NCBI GenBank assembly: GCA_007844125.1
Contig: CM017564.1
Location: 11,942,692-12,006,691, forward strand
Source of the DNA: Sinonovacula constricta
Lineage: Eukaryota; Mollusca; Bivalvia; Cardiida; Solecurtidae
DNA length: 64,000 nucleotides
Direction of reading: 5' to 3'
In this document: positions 50,401 through 62,400 of the stretch, piece after piece
Position numbering within the stretch: the first letter of the stretch is position 1
Layout: each line of letters starts with the position of its first letter
Position numbers and translations under genes: made by a program
The notes under the pieces: model-generated
Seen by the model: the letters and a program-made list of their open reading frames with translations, nothing else
What the model was told of the DNA's origin: nothing
The model's database searches: none

Positions 50401-53400
50401 ATGCACAAATATTGCGTTATCTCGCTCTTTGATTACTGTGGCCAGTAGAAGAACAATTATTAATCTTTAGGTGTAGCCGTCTGTTAGTCATGTGTGACGA
50501 TGTGATATGAAGTACTTTTAAGGTATTAGATGTGTAAATAAATCTCATGAATATTCGTGTATTTACCATGTTATATGTTATATCATTTACGTCAACACTC
50601 GGCCTTCCGAGAACAAAATCACCCGATTTAAGTTTTTCAATTTTATCGTCAAAAGATTCGTCAAAAAAGCAAAATTAAAGCAAAGAGAGAAAGAAGTGTG
50701 TTTTTCACATGTTTTTGGAGTATTATTTAGAAAAGAACACTCTATTAAAAATGTAGAAAACAAAGACATTACTGTGTTTTCGTTATGTTTATCCATCCAA
50801 ACTTGATATGTATGAGATTATTTAAAGGTCAGATTTGAGGACCTCGACCTAGTACATAAAAAATCGCAAAAACTTAACTGAGGTGAAAAGATGTTAAAAC
50901 TTGGAAAAGAATCCAGTATACAATGCTGAATAATGTGATATATCTTTTGTCAGGATTCAATTTAGTTACTATTACACTTCTAATAACTTAAAAATAAAAA
51001 ATAAACCAACCTACCATGCCGACACATATGAGGATAAATGCAGTCTTCTTAATCTTGATTTGGTCCAAACTGAACAGGGCTTCTTTACTGAAGGCGTCGG
51101 TGCAAGCAGGGTCACTGAATCCTCTTGTTGCATTGTCGCACATTGGCACACTCTTGGCAAAGACTCTTGAGGTGTTTCCGGTTTTAAGTGACGTCACATC
51201 GATGTCGTAATCTGATTGGTCGACAAGAAAGTATGGCAGCGCACAAAGGATTCCGCATATTCCGTAAAGCATAGTAGATATGCCAAGGCCCCTTGGTATA
51301 TGAACCTAAAATATGGTTAAAGAACAGGTTGAATACGTATTAGTACTATTATTGCCTTGTTACTGTTTAACGAAAGGATTTGACACATAGAATAACTCGA
51401 CACGCACTTTATCTTTGCCAAAACATTAAGACAATGCTTTGTAAAGGACAGCATGTTTGCATTCAATCCAGTGTTTAAGTGTAAGTTAAGTATTCACGGG
51501 GACATAAGAAAGCATGCCAGCTTTACCAAAAGAACAGACTTGGTTAAAAGCGCATCAGTTCTAGTAATAATGTACCATAAGGACGGCATTGGTTCAAAGA
51601 TCAAAAGTTCTACTAACAAATTATCACAAGGATGGAATTGTTCCATTAGCAACCGATCCCATATGGAGGGAATTGGTTCAAAGATCAACACTTCTGTAAG
51701 CAAGGTATCCCACATAAACGGAATTGGTTGAAAGTTCAACAGATCTGTTATTAAGGTATCCCACATGGACGGAATATGTTCAAAGCTCAACAGTTCTAGT
51801 AACACTATACCACATCGACGGATTTGTTCAAAACTAAATGGTTCTAGTAACAATATACCACATGGACGGAATTGGTTCAAAACTCAAAAGTTCTTGTAAC
51901 ACTATATTACATAGACTAAATTGATAGAAACCTAAATAGATCTGATAGCAAGGGATCCCACATGGGCGGAATTGATTCAAAGCTCAACAGTTCTGTTAGC
52001 AATCTATCCCACAAAAATGTTAAAAACATAAGGCAGAATAGATAGCAATGTATCCAAAAAGAATGGAAAGTCTTAAAGCTTAACAGTAACTTGAGTAATG
52101 TCTACCACAAAGACGGAAACGGCTTTAAGCTTGACCACACTAGAAGCAATATATTCTACAAGAACGGAAAAAGGCTTTACGCTTGACAGTACTATAAGCA
52201 ATGTATTCCACAAGGACAGAAGGGCTTAAGGCTTGACACTACAAGAAGCAATGCATTCTACAAGAACGGAAAAGGATTTAGTCTTGACAGTACCAGAAGC
52301 AAGGAATTCTACATGAATGTAAAAGGCTTAGGACTTAGAAAATATCAGCGCATGGACATTTTGTTTTCTTGCATGCTTTGCTTGCATTTGAGAAACTCGT
52401 CAGGAAGTGCGAGGTTGGGGCTCTGTTAAACCGGTTTAAGCACCCCAGTCGGTCCATATTGCCGACTGACCGTTCCAAGGCGGTAACTGTCGGGTTGGCT
52501 CTTTTTCTTAAATGACTCGTCACAAATTTATTCTTACTTTTCGCTTGGCTTGCCTGTGAAATACCTTTGTTCTGTGCCTTTTCGGAGTTTGGTATATGTT
52601 GCAATTCTCATAGGACTTTGTCATATATTCTTATTCATGATCACAACAATGTTACTTGTGCAGTGTGGCGGTCGTAAAAAATCTCCCCGTGCATGTAATC
52701 TATGTTGTCATTTAATTCATCCTATAAGGATTGCTGCGTGTATTTCCTTTGATGGACATTGAACTTTGGTTCTTCAATTCCATCTTCACATGAACAGGAT
52801 GCTACACCCATTTATTCGTCTCTGGTCATGTTTGTTCATGATTCAGAAAGTTAATTTTATTTGTGGTCAATCATTTTTGTGTTGTTTTTCAAATCGAGAT
52901 AATACCATATTCCTTTTCTGAACACTATGTGGACATTATTTTTCGATGACGTCACTACTTTCATCATAACGTATAGAAAATATCAGCGCATGGACATTTT
53001 GTTTTCAAATAGATCGTTTTTCTTTTCGTTGCTTGCATTTGAGAAACTCGTCAGGAAGTGCGAGTTTGGGGCTCTGTAAAACCGGTTTAAGCACCCCAGT
53101 CGGTCCATATTGCCGACTGACCGTTCCAAGGCGGTAACTGTCGGGTTTGCTCTTTTCCTTAAATGACTCGTCACAAGTTTATTCTTACTTTTCGCTTGGC
53201 TTGCCTGTGAAATACCTTTGTTCTGTGCCTTTTCGGAGTTTGGTATATGTTGTAATACTCATAGGACTTTGTCATATATTATTATTCATGATCACAACAA
53301 TGTTACTTGTGCAGTGTGGCGGTCGTAAAAATATCCCCGTGCATGTAATCTATGTTGTCATTTAATTCATCCTATAAGGATTGTTGCGTGTATTTCCTTT

Positions 53401-56400
53401 AATGGACATTTAACTTTGGTTCTTCAATTCCATCTTCACATGAACAGGATGCTACACCCATTTATTCGTCTCTGGTCATGTTTGTTCATGATTCAGAAAG
53501 TTAATTTTAGTTGTGGTCAATCATGTTTGTGTTGTTTTTCAAATCGAGATAATACCATATTCCTTTTCTGAACACTATGTGGACATTATTTTTCGATGAC
53601 GTCACAACTTTCAGCATAACGTATAGAAAATATCAGCGCATGGACATTTTGTTTTCAAATATATCGTTTTTCTTTTCGTTGCTTGCATTTGAGAAACTCG
53701 TCAGGAAGTGCGAGGTTGGGGATCTGTAAAACCGGTTTAAGCACCCCAGTCGGTCCATATTGCCGACTGACCGTTCCAAGGCGGTAACTGTCGGGTTTGC
53801 TCTTTTCCTTAAATGACTCGTCACAAGTTTATTCTTACTTTTCGCTTGGCTTGCCTGTGAAATACCTTTGTTCTGTGCCTTTTCGGAGTTTGGTATATGT
53901 TGCAATACTCATAGGACTTTGTCATATATTCTTATTTAAGACTTGACAATAAGGGAAACAAGGTATCCCCAAGGACGGAAAAGGCTTAATGCTTGAAGTA
54001 CTAGAAGTAAGGTATTCCACAAGGACAGAAAAAAAGCTTAAGGCTTGACAGTACCAGAAATTACGTATGCCACAAGGATGGAAAAGGCTTAAGGCTTGAC
54101 AGTACCGGAAGCAATGTATTTTACATGAACGGAAAAGGCTTTAGACTTGATAGTACCAGAAGCAAGGTACGGCACAAGAACAGATGCGTGGCCTTAAAGC
54201 ATGTACAATGACAGCAATTTATCCCGCATGGACAGGAAGTCCAAAAACAAGACAGCACCATCTTGGCAAGGTATCCCGCACGGACGAGCATTCTCAATGC
54301 TTGCTTGTAATTTCTTGCAGAGGTATCACGCAAGGACGTGTAGTCTCAAATCTTAACTGCAATTATTTTCAGCGGTATCACGCAGAGTTGAACGGTCGGG
54401 AAGCTTAACTGTATTTTCTGTCAGAGGAATCATGCACAGTTGGAAAAATGAAAAGGATAAGTGTATTTTCTTTCAGAGGTATCACCCATAGTTGAGTAAA
54501 CAATTTTACTATACCTTCTTAGCGAGGTAACCAGCGAAGATGACCAGACCCAGGTAGCCGATGTCGTTGCAGCTCATTATGAATCCGGTCTCGGCACTGC
54601 TGAATCCGAACTGCTTCTCTAACATGGATACCTGAAATATAGGCCAATGTAATTGCCAAACGTAGATGACCAAGAAAATCTTCTCACTAGGCATTCGACA
54701 ATGTTTTGAACATGTTTTCAAATTTGTTCAACAATTATCCATAGCCAAACACGTGCAGATTTTTCGATAGAGGTGGTCTTGATAATCTAAATGAACCCTG
54801 CAGCGACGCTTATATGTTAAATATCCTTGGACTTTTAAGCCAATTAACTCCTACACAACCCAGTATATCTGTACTTCTATACTGTTATTTGTAACTACTT
54901 TGAGTACTGAAGCTCATCACGTACCATAAGGTAAAAGTCGAGGTAAACAAAACCAAATTCGACACGTATTTGGTCATTTAAATGATATAATCGATAAGAA
55001 AAGAACTTAAATCTTAAATCTTAAGTTGATTTTCTGTTTATTTTTGTTACATAAGAATTTATCATTTTAGTATCAATTGATCTACAGTCAACTCTCGTTA
55101 TGTCAAAATCGGTTATCTCAAATTTCCGGTTATGTCAAACTGTTTTCTACTGTCCCGTTTTTTCCCTATAGTTTATATATAGATCGACTCCGCTTAACTC
55201 AAATTCGGATGTGTCAAATTATCGGATATATCAAACTATTTTTTTTTGTCCCTACACGTATAAAACTGTTGAAATCAGTTGGTCTATCTCAAACTTCAAA
55301 TTGCTATAAGATGCAAAACGGCAACATTAGTGATTTTCACACCTACCGTGAAACTCGCGAAGATTTGGGCGCGAGTTTTATCGCCAATTATCGGCAATCA
55401 GGATGTCAGGTAATTTAGAGAAGAGGTTAATCGATTATTATTTAATTAGCTGATTTAATGAACAACAATTTCGTTAATCAATTAACGCTGATTAAAGTGT
55501 TTTAGTTTGTACTTGTTGTTGTAACAGTTTTTGAGATGTTGTTAACACGGCCGTCTCAACTTGTAAATAAAATGAGAGGTCGCGTTAGTGATTTTATCAT
55601 TCTTCTATTAAATTACATTGTAAAAAATCTAATAACACTTTAAACGTGCAAAACCACACAAACTTGCAGAAACATAGTTTACAGTGGCAGATATAACAAG
55701 GAATTTCAGTCATTACCAGTCATCGTGTAGCAGGTAAGATTTTTAAGATTTACACAAACTATCCTTAAATTCGGATAACTCAAACTTCGGATATCTCAAA
55801 CTATTTTTTACGGTCCATTGAAATTTGAGATAACGTGAGTTGACTGTATATGTATCGAAATTGTGATGTTAACTACACGTTACTATCAACAAAGACTTAT
55901 ATACAAAATCTAATCAGAGTAATTTATTTTTAAAACATAAACATTCCTCATACCTTATTGTTGATTTAAATACTATGGTGTACTGTTTTAAAAACGAAAT
56001 TATATCCAAAATCTTGTTCAAATCTCGTTCTCGTGTCCACAGCTGTATAATACTGTATAATACTGTAATTGCCTGCTACAAACAACTGCACAATCCTGTT
56101 ATTGCATGCTACAAACAGCTGCACAATCCTGTAATTGCATGCTACAAACAGCGGCACACTCCCGTTATTGGCTGTTTCAAACAGCTGTATAATACTGTTA
56201 TTGCCTGCTTCAAACAACTGCACAATCCTGTTATTGCCTGCTACAAACAGCTGCACAATCCTGTAATTGCGTGCTTCAAACAGCTGCACAATCCTGTAAT
56301 TGCATGCTTCAAACAGCTGCACAATCCTGTAATTGCATGCTACAAACAGCTGCACAATCCTGTAATTGCATGCTTCAAACAGCTGCACAATCCTGTTATT

Positions 56401-59400
56401 GCATGCTACAAACAGCTGCACACTCCCGTTATTGGCTGTTTTAAACAGCTGTATAATACTGTAATTGCCTGCTACAAACAGCTGTATAATACCGTTATTG
56501 TCTGCTTCAAACAGCTGCAGACTATTGTTATTGTCTGCTTCAAACAGCTGCAGAATACTGTATTTGCCTGCTTCAGACAGCTGCAGAATACTGTTCTTGT
56601 CAGCTTCAAACATGTGCACCATCCTGTTATTGCCTGCAACAAACAGCGGCAGAATACTATTATTGCCTGCTACAATCAGCTGCAGAATACTGTTATTGTC
56701 TGCTTCAACAGCTGCAGAATACTGTTATTGCCTGCTACAAACAGCTGCAGAATACTGTTATTGCCTGCTTCAAACAGCTGCAGAATACTGCTATTGCCTG
56801 CTTCAAACAGCTGCAGAATACTGTTATTGCCTGCTTCAAACAGTTGCAGAATACTGTTATTGCCTGCTTCAAACAACTGCACCATCCTGTTATTGCCTTC
56901 TTCAAACAGCTGCAGAATACTGTTGTTGCCTGCTACAAACAGCTGCAGAATACTGTTATTGCCTGCTACAAACAGCTGCAGAATATTGTTATTGCCTGCT
57001 ACAAACAGCTGCAGAATACTGTTATTGCCTGCTACAAACAGCTGCAGAATACTGTTATTGCCTGCTACAAACAGCTGCAGAATACTGTTATTGCATCCTG
57101 CAAACAGCGGCAAAATACAGATATTGCCTTCTACAAACCGCTGCAGAATATTGTTATTGCCTGCTACAAACAACTGCACCATCATGTTATTGCCTGCTTC
57201 AAACAGCTGCAGAATACTGTTGTTGCCTGCTACAAACAGCTGCAGAATAATGTTATTGCCTGCTACAAACAGCTGCAGAATACTGTTATTGCCTCCTGCA
57301 AGCAGCGGCAAAATACAGATATTGCCTGCTACAAACAGCTGCAGAATATTGTTATTGCCTGCTACAAACAGCTGCAGAATAATGTTATTGCCTGCTACAA
57401 ACAGCGGCAGAATAATGTTATTGCCTGCTACAAGCAGTTGCAGAATACTGTTATTGCCTGCTACAAATAGCTGCAGAATACTCTTATTGCCTGCTACAAA
57501 CAGCTGCAGAATACTGTTGTTGCCTGCTACAAACAGCTGCAGAATACTGTAATTGTCTGCTACAAACAGCTGCAGAATATTGTTATTGCCTGCAACAAAC
57601 AGCTGCAGAATACTGTTATTGCATCCTGCAAACAGCGGCAAAATACAGATATTGCCTGCTACAAACCGCTGCATAATATTGTTATTGCCTGCTACAAACA
57701 GCGGCAGAATAATGTTATTGCCTGCTACAAACAGCTGCAGAATACTGTTATTGCCTGCTTCAAACAACTGCATCATCCTGTTATTGCCTGCTTCAAACAA
57801 ATGCAGAATATTGTTATTGCCTGCTACAAACAGCTGCAGAATACTGTTATTGAATGCTACAAACAGCTGCAGAATACTGTTATTCCATCCTGCAAACAGC
57901 GGCAAAATACAGATATTACCTGCTACAAACCGCTGCAGAATAATGTTATTGCCTGCTACAAACAGCGGCATAATACTGTTATTGCCTGCTACAAACAGCT
58001 GCAGAATACTGTTATTGCCTGCTTCAAACAACTGCATAATATTGTTATTGCCTGCTACAAACAGCTGCAGAATACTGTTATTGTCTGGTACAAACAGCTG
58101 CAGAATACTGTTATTGCCTGCTACAAACAGCTGCAGAATACTGTTATTAGCTGCTACAAACAACTGCAGAATACTGTTATCGCCTGCAATATACAGCGGC
58201 AGAATACTGTTATTGCTTGCTTCAAACAGCTGCATAATACTGTTATTGCTTACTACAAACAGCGGCAGAATACTGTTATTGCCTGCAACAAACAGCGGCA
58301 GAATACTGTTATTGCCTGCAACAAACAGCGGCAGAATAGTGTTCTTGCCCGCTTCAAACAACTGACCATCCTCTTATTGCCTGCTTCAAACAGCTGCAGA
58401 ATACTGTTGTTGCCTGCTACAAACAGCTGCACTATCCTGTTATTGCCTGCTTCAAACAGCTGCAAAATACTGTTGTTGCCTGCTACAAACAGCTGCAGAA
58501 TGCTGTTATTGCCTGCTACAAACAGCTGCAGAATACTGTTATTGCCTCCTGCAAACAGCGGCAAAATACAGATATTGCCTGCTACAAACAGCTGCAGATT
58601 ATTGTTATTGCCTGCTTCAAACAGCTGCAGAATAATGTTATTGCCTGCTACAAACAACGGCAGAATACTGTTATTGCCTGCTACAAACAGCGGCAGAATT
58701 TTGTTATCGCCTGCTACAAACAGCTGCAGAATACTGTTATTGCCTGCTACAAACAGCTGCAGAATACTGTTATTGCCTGCTACAAACAGCTGCAGAATAC
58801 TGTTATTGTCTGCTTCAAACAACTGCACCATCCTGTTATTGCCTTCTTCAAACAGCTGCAGAATACTGTTATTGCCTGCTACAAACAGCTGCGGAATAAT
58901 ATGATTGCCTCCTGCAAACAGCGGCAAAATACAGATATTGCCTGCTACAAACAGCTGCAGAATATTGTTATTGCCTGCTACAAACAGCTGCAGAATAATG
59001 TTATTGCCTGCTACAAACAGCGGCAGAATACTGTTATTGCCTGCTACAAACAGCTGCAGAATACTGTTATTGCCTGCTACAAACAGCTGCAGAATACTGT
59101 TATTGCCTGCTAAAAACAGCTGCAGAATACTGTTATTGCCTGCTACAAACAGCGGCAGAATACTGTTATTGCCTGCTACAAACAGCGGCAGAATACTGTT
59201 ATTGCATGCTACAAACAGCTGCGGAATAATATGATTGCCTCCTGCAAACAGCGGCAAAATACAGATATTGCCTGCTACAAACAGCTGCAAAATATTGTTA
59301 TTGCCTGCTACAAACAGCGGCAGAATACTGTTATTGCCTGCTACAAACAGCGGCAGAATTTATGTTATTGCCTGCTACAAACAGCTGCATAATACTGTTA

Positions 59401-62400
59401 TTGCCTGCTACAAACAGCTGCAGAATATTGTTATTGCCTGCTACAAACAGCGGCAGAATACTGTTATTGCCTGCTACAAACAGTTGCAGAATACTGTTAT
59501 TGCTTGCTACAAACAGCGGCAGAATACTGTTATTGCCTGCTTCAAACAGCTGCAGAATACTGTTATTGCCTCCTGCAAACAGCGGCAAAATACAGACATT
59601 GCCTGCTACAAACCGCTGCAGAATATTGTTATTGCCTGCTACAAACAGCTGCAGAATACTGTTATTGCCTGCTACAAACAGCTGCAGAATACTGTTATTG
59701 CTTGCTACAAACAGCGGCAGAATACTGTTATTGCCTGCAACAAACTTCGGCAGAATACTGTTATTGCCTGCAACAAACAGCGGCAGAATACTGTTATTGC
59801 CTCCTGCAAACAGCGGCAAAATACAGACATTGCCTGCTACAAACCGCTGCAGAATCTTGTTATTGCCTGCTACTAACAGCTGCAGAATACTGTTACTGCC
59901 TGCTACAAACAGCTGCGGAATAATTTTATTGCCTGCTACAAACAACTGCACCATACTGTTATTGCCTGCTACAAACAGCTGCAGAATACTGTTATTGCCT
60001 TCTAGAAACAGCAGCAGAATACTGTCATTGCCTGCTACAATTTACTGGGTTGACAAAAATGTGTTTATTTTACCATATGTAAACTTAACTCTAAGTATTT
60101 CTCAACAACGGCTTTTAGTATTTATTCAGAGAAGTTAAACGTAGTGCACTTTGTACATGGGATGCCCATCCATAATGTCAAAGAATGAATTATTATAATA
60201 AAGTTAACAAAATATATTGAAAAAAATCTTAATTAGATTAAATGCGGGTCTTTTTACCTGAAAATGTATACAGGTAACATTTTATTACACAATATGCTCA
60301 CAAAGGATAGCCAGATAACGAAATATAGCCAGTTTGTACGTATCTTGCACTTATATAGATATTAACCTGGAATTTTGTAGATCAAAAATATACAGCTAAA
60401 TCACATTTTTTTAATTTCATTTAATGTTGTTGGTGGTGTTGTTTAGTGGAGGATTGGATTTGGGTGTGGATTTTCCGGCATTTTTGCTGATACTGTGCAG
60501 CGACATTTCTATCATTATAGCACAGGGGTACTTATGAGGTGCCTAGGAACTGAACCCGGCCGGTCCATTATACTGACACCGACGTGTCAGGCGTAATGCT
60601 GTCCCCTTCGCCCCGAGCGTTAGGAGGAAAGACACTACTACCAACTTTAAAGTCTTTGATTTGACCCGGCCAGGGTTTGGACCCGCGACCTCCCGATCCG
60701 CAAGCCGACGCTCTAACAATTTATCTATTGCGGCCGGGTGTTATGTGGAGGAATCGTTATATTATGAAGAAAGAAACAAATGTTTTTCCGCTACTTACAT
60801 AAGGTCTGACTTACACAACATACCTGTGAGTTTACGTAGACGGCCAACGATGACGTAAGCAAGCCGGAAGCACTGTAGACGCCAACAAAAGCCCCGATAC
60901 GAGAAAATACCTGTTAAAGTAACAAACATAGATTTTACAACCAATTTTAAAATATCTGTATATATAGTGAACATACGTTCTGAATAATACTGTTATTGCC
61001 TGCTTCAAACTGCTGCATAATCTTGTTGCTGCCTGCTAGAAACAGCTGCACAATCCTGTTGTTGCCTGCTAGAGACAGCTGCACAATCCTGCTGTTGCCT
61101 GCTAGAAACAGCTGCACAATCCTGTTGTTGCCTGCTAGAAACAGCTGCACAATCCTGTTGTTGCCTGCTAGAAACAGCTGCATAGTCCTGTTGTTGCCTG
61201 CTAGAAACAGCTGCATAATCCTGTTGTTGCCTGCTAGAAACAGCTGCATAATCCTGTTGTTGCCTGCTTTAAATTGCTGCACAATCGTGTTGTTGCCTGC
61301 TAGAAACAGCTGCACAATCCTGTTGTTGCCTGCTAGAAACAGCTGCACAATCCTGTTGTTGCCTGCTAGAAACAGCTGCACAATCCTGTTATTGCCTGCT
61401 TTAAATTGCTGCACAATCCTGTTGTTTCCTGCTAGAAACAGCTGCACAATCCTGTAATTGCCTGCTTTAAATTGCTGCACAATCCTGTTATTGCCTGCTT
61501 TAAATTGCTGCACAATCCTGTTATTGCCTGCTACAAAATGCTAATCCTGTTATTGCCTGCTAGAAACAGCCGAACAATCCTGTTATTGCCTGCTTTAAAT
61601 TGCTGCACAATCCTGTTATTGCCTGCTTTAAATTGCTGCACAATCCTGTCATTGCCTGCTATAAATTGCTGCACAATCATGTCATTGCCTGCTTTAAATT
61701 GCTGCACAATCCTGTCATTGCCTGCTAGAAATAGCTCCACAATCCTGTCATTGCCTGCTTTAAATTGCTGCACAATCCTGTCATTGCCTGCTAGAAACAG
61801 CTGCACAATCCCGTCATTGCCTGCTAGAAACAGCTGCACAATCATGTCATTGCCTGCTAGAAACAGCTGCACAATCCTGTCATTGCCTGCTAGAAACAGC
61901 TGCACAACCCTGTCATTGCCTGCTTTAAATTGCTGCACAATCCTGTCATTGCCTGCTAGAAACAGCTGCACAATTCTCTCATTGCCTGCTTTAAATTGCT
62001 GCACAATCCCGTCATTGCCTGCTTTAAATTGCTGCACAATCCTGTCTTTGCCTGCTTTAAATTGCTGCACAATCCTGTTGTTGCCTGCTAGAAACAGCTG
62101 CACAATCCTGTCATTGCCTGCTTTTAATTGCTGCACAATCCTGTCATTGTCTGCTAGAAACAGCTGCACAATCCTGTCATTGCCTGCTTTAAATTGCTGC
62201 ACAATCCTGTCATTGTTTGCTTTAAATTGCTGCACAATCCTGTCATCGTCTGCTATAAATTGCTGCACAATCCTGTTATTGCCTCCTAGAAACAGCTGCA
62301 CAATCCTGTCATTACCTGCTTTAAATTGCTACACAATCCTGTCATTGCCTGCTTTAAATTGCTGCACAATCCTGTCATTGCCTGCTTTAAATTGCTGCAC

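Noticed and set aside
52550..53905. Small membrane-protein genes (FRSLVYVAILIGLCH family)
   Set aside because: They are copies of a ~640-bp repeat; similarity extends equally through non-coding parts, and no start context or splice signal supports a gene.
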